NCBI GenBank assembly: GCA_029262235.1
Contig: JAJCZU010000002.1
Location: 248,001 to 312,000, forward strand
DNA: 64,000 bases
Source of the DNA: Candidatus Eiseniibacteriota bacterium
GTDB lineage: Bacteria > Orphanbacterota > Orphanbacteria > Orphanbacterales > Orphanbacteraceae
Direction of reading: 5' to 3'
In this document: positions 20,001 to 28,429 of the stretch, in pieces
Numbering within the stretch: the first letter of the stretch is position 1
Layout of the letters: every line of letters begins with the position of its first letter
The notes under the pieces: generated by a model
The model's input: the letters and a program-made list of their open reading frames with translations, nothing else
What the model was told of the DNA's origin: nothing
Database searches by the model: none
Translations under genes and position numbers: made by a program

Positions 20001-20602
20001 ACGTCATACATATGCACGCCGCGCACGTCGAAACCGAGTGTGGCGTCGAAACCCGTCGTACCCGTCTGCCCGAGGTTCAGAATCAGGCTGAAGTTGTAGA
20101 TGGGGCCGTATCCGCCCGGGTTGTTCCAGAGAAGCGGGTCGCCGAACTCACCGCACCAGGGCGAGACGCCGCTCCCCTGATACGCCTGATACGTGTCGAG
20201 ATGCCATTGGTTCGTGAGCGAAGAGTACACGTCGTAATGCGTGAAGCAGCCCGGCAGGCCTCCGCCATAGGCGAGCGTGCTGGAGCACGAGTCGTAGAGG
20301 CCGCCCCCGAGGTCGCCCCCTTCCCAGCACCAGGTTGCGTAATCGGGCGCGGGAAAGCCCTGTCCGCCGTCTTCGGGAAGGCCCGCGAAGGAGCATTCGC
20401 CGCTGTCGAAAACGCGCACCCAGGTCGTGTCGCCGGGCGCCGATTCCTTCGTCAGTACGAGCGACTCCCCGAACTTGCTGTTCTGCCCCTCGAGACTGAT
20501 CGTCTTTCCGAACGGAATCGTTTCGTAGCGTTTCCGTGCGTCCGCTTCGGTGCCGGAGAGAAAGAGTGAGAGTAGAAGGAAGCAGAGCGCAGCTCGCCGC
20601 AT
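17087..20602 (-). CDS. Giant secreted protein with C-terminal FlgD-Ig/type-A sorting-like domain
   Basis: About 1171 residues from the ATG at 20602, which follows a GAGGTG ribosome site and starts a clean signal peptide (MRRAALCFLLLSLFLSG). The track start 14 codons upstream lacks these. The body is rich in Trp, Asn, Gly and Asp, without a catalytic motif I recognise. It includes a FEVSVLPCPV segment followed by a region like a protein-cleavage or surface domain. The final ~95 residues (ASPNPFNP..., LAVYDVRGRLVRTL, ASGVYFVRLVSGE) are a FlgD-Ig-like domain used as a C-terminal sorting signal in FCB-group bacteria. Probably surface-exposed or released. Confidence 0.85.
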   Translation of the reverse strand: MRRAALCFLLLSLFLSGTEADARKRYETIPFGKTISLEGQNSKFGESLVLTKESAPGDTTWVRVFDSGECSFAGLPEDGGQGFPAPDYATWCWEGGDLGGGLYDSCSSTLAYGGGLPGCFTHYDVYSSLTNQWHLDTYQAYQGSGVSPWCGEFGDPLLWNNPGGYGPIYNFSLILNLGQTGTTGFDATLGFDVRGVHMYDVERNYDYCYLEYAVANNETLATWFELARFHGTSNYASCIDGSGGPIPTYGCANYDSLNVSGPAVNNTATDLLLRWRFASDSAWDDHDAAGGVHTDGAWRIDNIWVDGLAGGSNDYFSQATPQTFGTTPGSGLPAGWSAPNFPSAQIGGFWSGGKWVNGTPASVDWWHIELDPSYANYGATPTYSNNWMWTADDAAFGQNQEDRYHYRLVSPVFDISESNPFWDPNNDGPGPDNRWSGVVVESDEYLCIKSEVGDLTDTQIRTFNGNTGRWSSFAGDAHTVNGGCNFWDVNRRVDWSAFVSHSADSLQFSWEFLDACDYNSSTELPCMGQHRKATYLIDNVSIGVFSKTGTNWSLPLAGKLQDTFARNVDLHSAFKENRELNPSDPWEGEDSLQIEVRDYDGLATVGIHWRISTDCGQNWDRDNGRPLGATNFPAVQYNSKLLNLAVPDDPIGCPGTPCENNGTYRTRIRISDNAGYFPPATTQWPEGSVIEYFFVAEDSAGNLDTFPNRLSESRTDPSLINTTYQWDRRAAWPFEVSVLPCPVSKRPLPFAAQNHTMLLVESYPHRVFDIEAAGLGGSEFARFPTTLQVYREALDRLGVVYDIYNDGGAGTTRQNRGLYSGPANGSGYGGILERDPGDNSIQGRRYQTVIWFFGAFSEYTLMDSAQIELVQYIDPGQANFPGGANLWLHGDDLCEDNELSDPAWVDPNGNQTTGNAFLWTNLMGLQPQAGGCPDDGGVLVPGTIPASGVPGTFLQDLQELVINLAVGTTGKTQDATPIQRTVDDVPPTGGAQTIVEGPGMESFAVEDETPHGPSKVPSSRVITFLAPLEMYTASQMRDCLMNKVLDRFGLGVPNPKPDVDCMLFVGVDDEVPAVRTLRLGPASPNPFNPIVRIPVDIPHAGPMRLAVYDVRGRLVRTLHDGPHEAGSFKTEERAFYWNGTTENGNDAASGVYFVRLVSGEERRMTKVVLLR

Positions 20603-20648
20603 GAAAACACCTCGTGATGCGTGGGAGGGCGAAGAATCGGACACCTCA

Positions 20649-20684
20649 ATTATACCGGAAAACCACGGTTTCGTGGAACTTCGC
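20649..20684 (-). promoter_or_regulatory. Promoter of the giant secreted protein, with a palindrome
   Basis: A perfect minus-strand TATAAT (20654-20649) gives a start site near 20642 and a ~40-nt leader. The -35 is weak. An inverted repeat CCACG-GTTT-CGTGG (20663-20676) sits between the -10 and -35 positions and may bind a regulator. Confidence 0.55.
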
Positions 20685-20737
20685 CGCTCCTGTTGGGCAG
20701 TGATACGGACAAAGTGGTGTCGTTTGATACGAATTCT

Positions 20738-21136
20738 TCAGCGGGAGGCGAGATAGAGCCAGTTGGCGGCGATCGCGCCGGCGATCAGGAGAGCCATGAC
20801 GGCGCGGTGCTTCGCGATCCAGGTCGCGCGCGGCCACTCTCTCCCCATGCGCCATTGCGCGAAGTCGGCGACGCCCCAGACGATCAGGAGAAGGGCCCCG
20901 GCCGTGAAGAGCGGCTGGATCGCGAGAGCCTGCAGGAAGTCGCCGTGTGCGAGCGCGGAGAATGCGCGCGTCGTGAAGCAGGTGGGGCAGGGCATCGCGA
21001 GGTGCCTCTGCAATGCACAGGTGCCGAGAATACCGGTTGCGACGAGGATCGGCGAAATGGCGATGCCGATCAATGTGAGCGCGGCGAACAGCGCGCCGGT
21101 CGGCACGGTTCGCTCCACCACGCCGCGGGACGACAT
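20738..21136 (-). CDS. DUF2752 membrane protein
   Basis: A 132-residue protein starting at the ATG that overlaps the upstream stop (TGATG); the 335-residue track ORF is mostly shadow of the neighbour. It has three predicted membrane helices and the DUF2752 signature CPTCFTTRAFSALAHGD between helices 1 and 2. The family is widespread and its function unknown. It forms a pair with the Yip1-like gene upstream. Confidence 0.8.
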   Translation of the reverse strand: MSSRGVVERTVPTGALFAALTLIGIAISPILVATGILGTCALQRHLAMPCPTCFTTRAFSALAHGDFLQALAIQPLFTAGALLLIVWGVADFAQWRMGREWPRATWIAKHRAVMALLIAGAIAANWLYLASR

Positions 21137-21888
21137 CAATGCCCGGAGAGCGCGATCGGAATCGCGATCAGCAGCGAACAGCACCCCACGAACAGAATCA
21201 GCGGGAACATGACGGCTACGATGGCCGTCATGAGGGGCGCTTTCTGACAGTGTATCAGGCCGATGATCAGCAGCACGGTCATCCAGATCCTGCCGACCCA
21301 GTCGCCGCAGAACGGAACGAGCGACAGGATCAGGGGGCCGGCGGAATAACACGTAACGCGAAGCGTCGTTTCGAACGGGTGCGGCGTCGATCCGAGCAGC
21401 GTGAGCGCCAGATGAAACAGACCGGCCATGATGAAGAACACGGCAACCATCACGAACGGAAGAACGAGAACACGCATCCACGAGAACGCGGCCATCGCCG
21501 CGACTTCGGGAAACGAGACGCCGTTGATCTCGCCGAGAAAGAAGAACGGAAGCGGCGCGAGAACCGCGCTCCAGAGAAGCTGCACGACCGCCGTTATGGC
21601 GACGATGCCGATCCCGAACAGAAGGGCGTCGAGCAGATTGCCCGTGAGCCGAAGCCGCGCGAAGAACTCGTTCGGCTTGAAAGCGGACTCTTCGAGCGTA
21701 CGCGCGAACGAAACGAGCAGTCCGTTGGCGTCGCGATGCTCCCACGGAGGACCCATGCGCGTGGGATCGTCGCCCGTGCCATCGCCGCCCGTGCCATCGC
21801 CGCCCGATCCGCCAGCGCTCGACCCGGTCGGCACCGGCAGCGACTCTTCCCCTTCGTTTCCTTCTTCGAATACGCGATCGTCGTTCAT
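21136..21888 (-). CDS. Yip1-like multispanning membrane protein
   Basis: A 250-residue protein starting at ATG 21888, preceded by GGAGG at a good distance. The first ~50 residues are a disordered acidic and Gly-rich tail (SSAGGSGGDGTGGDG), followed by a short amphipathic segment and five hydrophobic helices. The arrangement and the F-x-x-T-L-R-V-x-x-Y-S-A-G-P motif fit the Yip1/YIPF-type domain found in many bacterial membrane proteins of unknown role. Translationally coupled to the DUF2752 gene. Confidence 0.72.
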   Translation of the reverse strand: MNDDRVFEEGNEGEESLPVPTGSSAGGSGGDGTGGDGTGDDPTRMGPPWEHRDANGLLVSFARTLEESAFKPNEFFARLRLTGNLLDALLFGIGIVAITAVVQLLWSAVLAPLPFFFLGEINGVSFPEVAAMAAFSWMRVLVLPFVMVAVFFIMAGLFHLALTLLGSTPHPFETTLRVTCYSAGPLILSLVPFCGDWVGRIWMTVLLIIGLIHCQKAPLMTAIVAVMFPLILFVGCCSLLIAIPIALSGH

Positions 21889-21919
21889 GTTCGCCTCCGC
21901 CGTCATGGCGCTTGAAACA

Positions 21920-22951
21920 CTAGCCCATGAGCGATTTGTAGAGAAACGGCAGCGACCTGTCCAGTCGATAGTCGACCTGGGAATGGTCGTCGTCGAACTC
22001 TTCGTACTTGTGGGCAATCCCCGCGCCTTCGAGAGTTTTGACGAACTGGCGCGCGCCGTAGTGAAGATGATATTGATCGTGGTCGCCGCAATCAATGAAG
22101 AGGCCCCGGAGCGATCGCAGATTCTCCTGCAGCGCGGGCTGCTGCACGAGTCGCACGGGGTCGTGGGCGAGCCACGCGTTCCAGCGCTCTTCGTTCCGTT
22201 CGCACGTCACGAGGTCGACCGGAAGGCGAATGCCGCGAAACGCATCCGGATCGGGATCGTAGGTGGCCGACATCGCGAGCGTCATGAGCACGTGAAAGTC
22301 CGCGCCACCCAGTTTGCGGCAGGCAGCAAGATGCTCGAGAAACTGCGGAATCGAACGGTCGAACGCCGCGAGCCGGTTCAGGGCCTTCGGCATGTCGGGC
22401 AGGTACACCCACTCGAAGGCCATGTCGCCCGAGTGACACGCGATCGCGCCCCAGGTACTGCTGTGGCGGAGCCCGTGCACGATCGCGCCGTATCCCCCGG
22501 ACGATTTGCCGAAGATCGCACGCCCGTCGCGTGCGGCAATGACGCGATAGCGCTTTTCAATGGCCGGAATCATCTCTTCGATCAGGAAGGTTTCCCACTG
22601 CCCCATGGCAATGGAGTTGATGTACTGGTTTCCGCCGAGCGACGTAAAGCAGTCGGGGAGCGCGGCGACGACGGGGCCCATGCGTTCTTCCGCCACGAGT
22701 CGTTCGAGTCGTTGCGGCACGTTTTCCGCGAACGATTTCCATCCGATATGCCCGAGACCGCTTCCCGTGAAGCCGGCGATGTCGACGAAGAGCGGGAAAT
22801 CCGCGTGCTTGCCCGCGTCATATTCGGGCGGCAGGTAGATCGCCACTTCACGCGACGCCGGGTCGCCGAGCATGTTCGAGCGAAGCGCGGCCGAGTCGAT
22901 CGTAATCGTTTCGATACGGCCCGCGAGGGGGCCGAAAGGATGGACGGGCAC
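21920..22951 (-). CDS. Alpha/beta-hydrolase esterase, esterase D/Fes-like
   Basis: A 343-residue cytoplasmic protein. I start it at the GTG 22951, preceded by GGAGG four bases away; the track start is 21 codons earlier. The fold follows putative esterase PF00756: REVAIYLPPEYD near the N-terminus, nucleophile elbow GKSSGGYGA, acid in DCGDHDQY, and the His in DDDHSQVDYR. The catalytic triad is therefore complete. Such enzymes cleave acyl or formyl thioesters and ferric-siderophore esters; the substrate is unknown. It is divergent from the DUF2461 gene. Confidence 0.85.
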   Translation of the reverse strand: MPVHPFGPLAGRIETITIDSAALRSNMLGDPASREVAIYLPPEYDAGKHADFPLFVDIAGFTGSGLGHIGWKSFAENVPQRLERLVAEERMGPVVAALPDCFTSLGGNQYINSIAMGQWETFLIEEMIPAIEKRYRVIAARDGRAIFGKSSGGYGAIVHGLRHSSTWGAIACHSGDMAFEWVYLPDMPKALNRLAAFDRSIPQFLEHLAACRKLGGADFHVLMTLAMSATYDPDPDAFRGIRLPVDLVTCERNEERWNAWLAHDPVRLVQQPALQENLRSLRGLFIDCGDHDQYHLHYGARQFVKTLEGAGIAHKYEEFDDDHSQVDYRLDRSLPFLYKSLMG

Positions 22952-23052
22952 GGAGCCTCCTTGATGGCGTGGTCTCGATTCTGCGCCCACTGAGGACGGG
23001 GGCCATGGTATCATGCAGGCTGGTTCGGGGGCGAGAAGAAGGAGGCCGATCC

Positions 23053-23739
23053 ATGTCGACCAACCCGTACATAACCCCGAAGCTCTTCACGTTTCTCCGC
23101 ACGCTCGAGAAAAACAACAACCGCGCGTGGTTTCAGGAGAACAAGGAACGCTACACCGGCGCGGTGCGCGATCCGCTGCTCCATTTCATTGCCGACTTCG
23201 GACCGCATCTCGCGAAAATCAGCAAGCACATGGTTGCCGATCCACGGCCGAACGGAGGGTCGCTCTTCCGTATCTATCGAGACACGCGTTTCTCGAAGGA
23301 CAAAACGCCGTACAAAACGATCGTCGGCGTTCACTTCAAGCATGAAGATGCGAAGGACGTGCACGCGCCCGGGTTCTATCTTCACCTGGAGCCTGGAGAT
23401 TCGTTTCTGGGCGCCGGGATCTGGCGGCCCGACCCGAAGACGGCGCTGCGCGTGAGGGAGGCGATTGCGGAGTCGCCCGCGGAATGGAAGAAGTTTCGGA
23501 AGGGGGCCTTTGCAAAGCGCTTCGCACCGGAAGGCGACTCATTGAAGCGACCGCCGCGCGGTTTCGATCCCGACCACGAATGCATCGAGGACCTGAAGCG
23601 CAAGGACTTCATCGCGGTCACGAAGCTCGACAAGGCGATGCTGGAATCGCCGCGGTTTCTGCCGGAGTTCACGAAGCTCTGCAGGCAGGCGTCGCCGTTC
23701 GTTTCGTTCGTGGCGCGCGCACTCGATCTGCGCTACTGA
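23053..23739 (+). CDS. DUF2461 family protein
   Basis: A 228-residue protein starting at ATG 23053 after GGAGG (23041-23045). It carries the DUF2461 hallmarks: FLRTLEKNNNRAWFQENKERY near the start, GSLFRIYRDTRFSKDKTPYKT in the middle, GFYLHLEPGDSFLGAGIW and WRP. The family is conserved across bacteria and fungi with no established function. An extended -10 (TGGTATCAT, ending 23014) may be its promoter. Its last 7 bp overlap the convergent peptidase gene. Confidence 0.85.
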   Translation: MSTNPYITPKLFTFLRTLEKNNNRAWFQENKERYTGAVRDPLLHFIADFGPHLAKISKHMVADPRPNGGSLFRIYRDTRFSKDKTPYKTIVGVHFKHEDAKDVHAPGFYLHLEPGDSFLGAGIWRPDPKTALRVREAIAESPAEWKKFRKGAFAKRFAPEGDSLKRPPRGFDPDHECIEDLKRKDFIAVTKLDKAMLESPRFLPEFTKLCRQASPFVSFVARALDLRY

Positions 23740-26549
23740 CCGAGCATGCTGTTCCAGCGTTCGGAGTAGAACGAAGTCTCGACCGAAAAGAACCACTCGT
23801 CGTTTTCATTGCCGTTCAGTTCGCGGACGTATCCCGCGCGAAGCGTGGTCGTTTCCGTACCCAGGAACGGCACGAAATGTCCCGAAAACATCGTGAGGCG
23901 CAGGTCGGTCTCCGTCGACTGCACCTTGCCGCCGTTCGTTTCGCCCTGCCAGGCGCGCCCCTCGCGATACGCGACGCGATGTGTAAGACGCTCGAACCAG
24001 AGCGGACCGATCGCAAGCGCGAGATCTTCGGACCACGGGTAGCGAAAATCGACGCTCCATACGAAAGCCCGGTCGCCGAGCGCGAGCGCCGACGGCGTAC
24101 TGAGTCCGGGAGACGTGATGCCTACGACGCGCTTCGACGTACCGGTTTCGGCCAGCCCCTCGATCGACGCGCCGAGAAACCAGTCGTTGCGGAAGATCGC
24201 GTGATTCGCCTGCGCGCTCGAGCGCCAGCGTTCGCGTGAGAAGCGCGAACCGCCGTTTGTCGCGCGCAGGTATTCGAGTGTGAACAGGCGTGCGCTTCGC
24301 GGCGCACTCCGCTGCATCTGCAGGTCAAGTGCCCCCGACCAGTCGTTCGTCGTTTCGCTTGTTTCTTCGTTGCTTCGTTCGAGTCCGCTGCGCGCGACGC
24401 GCAGACCGACGCGTGAACGGCTGTACGCGCCTGCGCCCGACACGGGAATCCGGACTCCGGCACCCGTGGACCAGGCCCGCTCTTCCCACGGAAGCCCGCT
24501 CGTGCTGTTTCTTCTGTAGCTTCCGTCCAGGAACCACGTGGGAAGCCAGACGCGGTTTTCGTAAGTCGCCGACGCGTTCACCGCGTCGCCGTCCCAGCGT
24601 GCGCCGCCCGATCCGTCGAGGCTGTGGAGATCGACCGGGTCGGCCAGGATGTCCTCGATCTCCCAGTCCGCGCGGTCGCTCCCGAATGAAGAGAGCGAGG
24701 GGTTCGGGCGAAGGCGGAGCGCCGTGACCGAGCGATAGCGTGCGTCGGTCGAAACGGGATTCACTGCCGGATCGAGACCGGTACGGCGTGTACCCGTGTC
24801 GGGAAGCAGAGCGGTGCGGTTCCAGGCGGGTGGATCCGGTCGCGAGGTCGGCGCGACGAGGGCGGGATCGCGCAGCCACCACGAGAGTGACGATCCGTAG
24901 CGGCCGTCTCCGCGAACGGCGAACCATTCGCCGTTTTTTCCGCGCACGACGTCCGTTACGAGTCCGGACGCTTCGCGTACGGGGTCCGTGGACACCTGCG
25001 TCTCCGCTCCGGGATTCACTGTTTCGATACGAGTGACCGCTCCCGACCGCGTCACGACATGAAGGCCTTCGGCGGACCAGATCGGACGGAACGCGGCGTG
25101 ACCGGTCGCGATCCTGCTCCACGCGCCCGTCTCGATATCGTAGACGAGCAGAAAGCGCGCGGTCCCTGGCTCGCCGGGGTCCAGCGCGGGCAGGGCAAGC
25201 CGGTCGCGTGCGGGAGAAACCGCAATCGGGCCGGTCAGAAAGAGCGCGTCCGGAGGCGTGATTCGATTCATGGAGTCAGGCTCGATGAGAAGGAGCGCGC
25301 TGAGTCCCGTGTTTCTCTCGTGTGCGATCGCGGCGAGGTTCCCGTCATCGATCCAGACGGGGCGGATGGCGCGCGCGCCGCTCGTGAGGCGTTGCCGTGT
25401 TCGCGTTGCAGGGTCGACGACATGAATGTCGTAAACGAGTGCCTGGCCGGGCGCGCGCACGCTCCTGGCATAAGCGATTCGTCCGTCGGGGCTCACGGCG
25501 ATGTCGGCGTGAACCGGACCATCGTCGAGAATCGTTACGGCGCCGTCCTCGGCCACGCGAACCAGTTCGGCCGACCAGACATCTTCATCGCGGATCACCG
25601 AAAGGGCCCAGCTCCCGTCAGGCAGAGGCGCGGCTCCGATCGGACGCTCCCACACGGCCGGCAGCATCGCTTCTGTCGTAAATGGTTCGTCTGTCAACGG
25701 GCGGGGAGAGTAGGAGGCGCGGATATCCGACAGCCAGGCGGCGTGGAGTTCCTCTTCGCTCATGCCGACCGCGCCCTCGAGTGCGCGCGTGAATGACCAC
25801 GGAACCGGTCGCATCCCGTGATGAACAGCGGCGATCGACTCACGCCCGAACCGGCGCACGAGCCAGCGGATCTTCGATTCGCCGATTCGATAGACGAGCA
25901 GTCTGTCGTAGAGATCGCCCTGGCGAATCGTATCGAGCCTGTGCCGTGTGGGCTCCCGTCCGGATCTCACGGCGACCTGTACGAGCTCCTCTTCGGCTGG
26001 CTCCGTGCCCGGTTTCTCCATCGCCGACGCGAGGCCCTCCACCCACCAGTCCGGCAGGTTCTCGAGCGCGAGCGGGGCTCGTATGAGTTCGAGCTTTTGA
26101 CCGCCGACGGCGTAGTACATCGCAACGTGCGTGAATTCATGAATGACGACCTGGCGCAGAAAATCGGTCGTCTCGGTATCGCGGTCGAGCATGTAAGACT
26201 CGATCTCGATCCGCGGCCAGACCGAATGCGCGAGTCCCGACGAACGATCGGAGAAGTCACGCAGCACGATGTCGATCCGGCGCGGGGGCGCTCCTCCGAC
26301 AAGGGCCGTGACCGGTTCGTACGACTCCTCGGCGATCCGGCCCGCGCGCGCGGCGACGTCGCCGGCCTCAGCCGGGAAGAACACGCGGAAATGCGCGGTT
26401 TCGAATACGCGCCAATGTGCGCCCGGCTGGTTTTCGCCCCAGTTCCACGCGGCGTGCGCCCGCCCGCCGTCAGGTGAGGAATCGAACAGACAAAGAAAGA
26501 TGAGTGCCAGGGGAAGGGCCATGCGGAATCGTGCGGGGGGGAGGTTCAA
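23733..26549 (-). CDS. Exported gluzincin-like peptidase with TolB-like propeller and C-terminal barrel-like region
   Basis: A protein of about 938 residues. After a signal peptide (to about residue 33) comes a peptidase-MA-like domain with the zinc motif HEFTH (137-141) and a downstream WWVEGLA glutamate. Next is a WD40/TolB-like propeller (about 300-560, repeats such as PVHADIAVSPDGRIAYARS). The last ~300 residues alternate hydrophobic and polar positions and end in an aromatic pattern, like an outer-membrane barrel. This suggests a surface protease anchored in the outer membrane. The start is a TTG overlapping the upstream stop; an ATG at 26522 is the alternative. Confidence 0.8.
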   Translation of the reverse strand: MNLPPARFRMALPLALIFLCLFDSSPDGGRAHAAWNWGENQPGAHWRVFETAHFRVFFPAEAGDVAARAGRIAEESYEPVTALVGGAPPRRIDIVLRDFSDRSSGLAHSVWPRIEIESYMLDRDTETTDFLRQVVIHEFTHVAMYYAVGGQKLELIRAPLALENLPDWWVEGLASAMEKPGTEPAEEELVQVAVRSGREPTRHRLDTIRQGDLYDRLLVYRIGESKIRWLVRRFGRESIAAVHHGMRPVPWSFTRALEGAVGMSEEELHAAWLSDIRASYSPRPLTDEPFTTEAMLPAVWERPIGAAPLPDGSWALSVIRDEDVWSAELVRVAEDGAVTILDDGPVHADIAVSPDGRIAYARSVRAPGQALVYDIHVVDPATRTRQRLTSGARAIRPVWIDDGNLAAIAHERNTGLSALLLIEPDSMNRITPPDALFLTGPIAVSPARDRLALPALDPGEPGTARFLLVYDIETGAWSRIATGHAAFRPIWSAEGLHVVTRSGAVTRIETVNPGAETQVSTDPVREASGLVTDVVRGKNGEWFAVRGDGRYGSSLSWWLRDPALVAPTSRPDPPAWNRTALLPDTGTRRTGLDPAVNPVSTDARYRSVTALRLRPNPSLSSFGSDRADWEIEDILADPVDLHSLDGSGGARWDGDAVNASATYENRVWLPTWFLDGSYRRNSTSGLPWEERAWSTGAGVRIPVSGAGAYSRSRVGLRVARSGLERSNEETSETTNDWSGALDLQMQRSAPRSARLFTLEYLRATNGGSRFSRERWRSSAQANHAIFRNDWFLGASIEGLAETGTSKRVVGITSPGLSTPSALALGDRAFVWSVDFRYPWSEDLALAIGPLWFERLTHRVAYREGRAWQGETNGGKVQSTETDLRLTMFSGHFVPFLGTETTTLRAGYVRELNGNENDEWFFSVETSFYSERWNSMLGQ

Positions 26550-26986
26550 TCTTGATCGTCGTCGTCGGGGCGCTTCTGTTTCTGAAACTTGCGGAACGCG
26601 TCGCTGAGCTTGTCGAGCTCCTCTTTCTTCTTCTTGTCGACGCCGCCGGATGCGAAAAACGCTTCCATATCCTCTTTCTGCTTTCTCTTCTTCTCCTCGA
26701 ACTCGTCGAGCGCCTCCCCGAAACCCGAGGAGCGCTCGCCCCGCTCGAGCGTCTCGAGTGCGAGATGGTCGATGATCTCCACGTGCGTTTCGAACGGCGT
26801 CTGCACGACCCTGACCACGCCGCGTGCTTCGAGGCCCCGCACGAACAGATGCGCGATCTCACTGGAGCGGCTCAGAAATGCGCCGATTTCGTCGATCGCG
26901 GGCGGGCGCTTCTCTCTGTGCTCGAGAATGCGGATCGCGGCGACAACGAGGTGCCCCTCTTCGTAGGATGGACCTTCCGTGCTCAT
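26546..26986 (-). CDS. Small protein with winged-helix-like N-terminus and coiled-coil tail
   Basis: A 146-residue protein. Residues ~12-85 (VVAAIRILEHREKRPPAIDEIGAFL...) have the spacing of a winged helix, and the tail (EEKKRKQKEDMEAFF, KKKKEELDKLSDAFRKF) is a charged coiled coil ending in an acidic run. I do not recognise a family. I prefer ATG 26986, seven bases after TAAGAT, over the track start seven codons upstream. Its stop overlaps the start of the exported peptidase gene, so it may regulate or simply precede it in the operon. Confidence 0.65.
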   Translation of the reverse strand: MSTEGPSYEEGHLVVAAIRILEHREKRPPAIDEIGAFLSRSSEIAHLFVRGLEARGVVRVVQTPFETHVEIIDHLALETLERGERSSGFGEALDEFEEKKRKQKEDMEAFFASGGVDKKKKEELDKLSDAFRKFQKQKRPDDDDQD

Positions 26987-26993
26987 GGCAGTC

Positions 26994-26999
26994 ATCTTA
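26994..26999 (-). promoter_or_regulatory. -10-like box of the HTH-like gene
   Basis: Minus-strand TAAGAT ends seven bases before ATG 26986; no Shine-Dalgarno. Leaderless-start candidate. Confidence 0.35.
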
Positions 27000-27032
27000 G
27001 CGAACAAACGGGATTTTCTCCAGAGTGGACCC

Positions 27033-27061
27033 TTGGCATACCGCCCGAACCCCGTTATATT
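27033..27061 (+). promoter_or_regulatory. Sigma-70-type promoter of the efflux operon
   Basis: TTGGCA (27033-27038), a 17-bp spacer and TATATT (27056-27061), about 34 bp before the TolC-like start codon. Confidence 0.65.
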
Positions 27062-27094
27062 TCCGGGACCGCTTCGAAGAGGAGTTGACTCGTC

Positions 27095-28429
27095 ATGTGC
27101 CGATATCGCTGGGCGGCGTTAGTCCTGCTGCCGCTCATTCCGTCCGCTGCCATGGCGGAAACACGCCTGGACCTCGATGCGTGCGTCCGCCGCGCGCTCG
27201 AATCGAACCGCGGAATGCAGATCCAGCGCGAACTCGAAGAAAAGGCCGGTTATCGCGTTCGCGAAGCGTGGGCCGGCGCCTTCCCTCAGATCAATTTCGG
27301 CGGCTCCGTCGCCCACAACTTCCAGATTCAGTCTACCGTGATTACGGCCCCGGACTCCACGGGCGAGCTCGCCGAGCAGGAAATCACGTTCGGGGCCGAA
27401 AACGAACTGCAGGCGGCGTTCCAGCTCCGCCAGCCGATCTGGGTCGGCGGCAAAGTCGGTGCGGCCGTGCGCGGCGCCCGGCACTTCAGCAGGCAGAGTG
27501 CGGGAGAGACGTCGTTCACGGAACAGGGCGTCGTGCTTCAGGCCAAGGCGCTCTACTACACAGCCGTGCTTCAGCGCGAGGAGATTGCCGCTTTTCTGGC
27601 GGCGCGTGATCGTGCGGCTCGCTCCCTGGAGATGACGGAGCTGCGCGCCGAAAGCGGCCTGCTTTCCGATTTCGAGGTGTTGCGCGCACGCACGGAGCTC
27701 GCGAATCTCCAGGTTCCGCTCATGAACGCCGAGAGCGCGTTCGAGGAAGCGATCGACCGGCTGCAGGTGTTCCTCGCGCTTCCGATGGCCGAGTCGGTCA
27801 TTCTCGAAGGCGATCTCGACTACATGCCCGTGCCTGCAGAGGCGGCGAAGCGTCGTCATTCGCTCGCGAAAGAGATTCGCCCCGACTGGCTCGCACTGAA
27901 CGAGGCGGTCGGGCTGCAGAAGCAGCTTCTTCGCATCGCGCGCGGCGATCGTTTCCCGAGCTTCTATCTCACCGGGTCTTACGGCTGGTTCGGGTTCTCG
28001 GATGATTTTCAGTTCAACGATATCTCCGACTTCTCGACCGCGGCGGTCGAAGTGTCTTTCCCGATCTGGACGAGCGGCGCCACGACCGCACGCGTGCGGC
28101 AGGCGCGTTCCGATCTCGCGATCGTGCATCTCCAGCTCGAGCAGCTCGACTCCGAAATCGAGCGCGAAGTGCGTGAGGCGGAGAATGCGATGAGAACCGG
28201 CGAACGACGCGTCGAGGCGACCGGGGAATCGTGGGATCTTGCAAAGCGCGCGGCGGAAATCGCGGAGCTTCGCTTTGAAAACGGCCTTCTTTCACAAGTG
28301 GCATTGCTCGACGCGCAGGACAGTTTGACGGAAGCCCGCGTGGCCCATCTCCGCGCTCTCAGCGACGCGCTGATTGCGCGCGCATCGTGGGAGCGCGCGG
28401 TCGGCCACGCATACGGAGAACCATGGTAA
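27095..28429 (+). CDS. TolC-family outer-membrane efflux protein
   Basis: A 444-residue outer-membrane factor: a signal peptide ending AMAE (about residue 22), then two repeated OEP modules of long amphipathic coiled coils and strands (LDLDACVRRALESNRGMQIQ; AEIAELRFENGLLSQVALLDAQ). TolC proteins form the trimeric outer-membrane exit duct of tripartite pumps. A GAGGAG ribosome site precedes the ATG. The stop overlaps the adaptor start in TAATG, so this is the first gene of a TolC-adaptor-RND operon. Substrate unknown. Confidence 0.92.
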   Translation: MCRYRWAALVLLPLIPSAAMAETRLDLDACVRRALESNRGMQIQRELEEKAGYRVREAWAGAFPQINFGGSVAHNFQIQSTVITAPDSTGELAEQEITFGAENELQAAFQLRQPIWVGGKVGAAVRGARHFSRQSAGETSFTEQGVVLQAKALYYTAVLQREEIAAFLAARDRAARSLEMTELRAESGLLSDFEVLRARTELANLQVPLMNAESAFEEAIDRLQVFLALPMAESVILEGDLDYMPVPAEAAKRRHSLAKEIRPDWLALNEAVGLQKQLLRIARGDRFPSFYLTGSYGWFGFSDDFQFNDISDFSTAAVEVSFPIWTSGATTARVRQARSDLAIVHLQLEQLDSEIEREVREAENAMRTGERRVEATGESWDLAKRAAEIAELRFENGLLSQVALLDAQDSLTEARVAHLRALSDALIARASWERAVGHAYGEPW

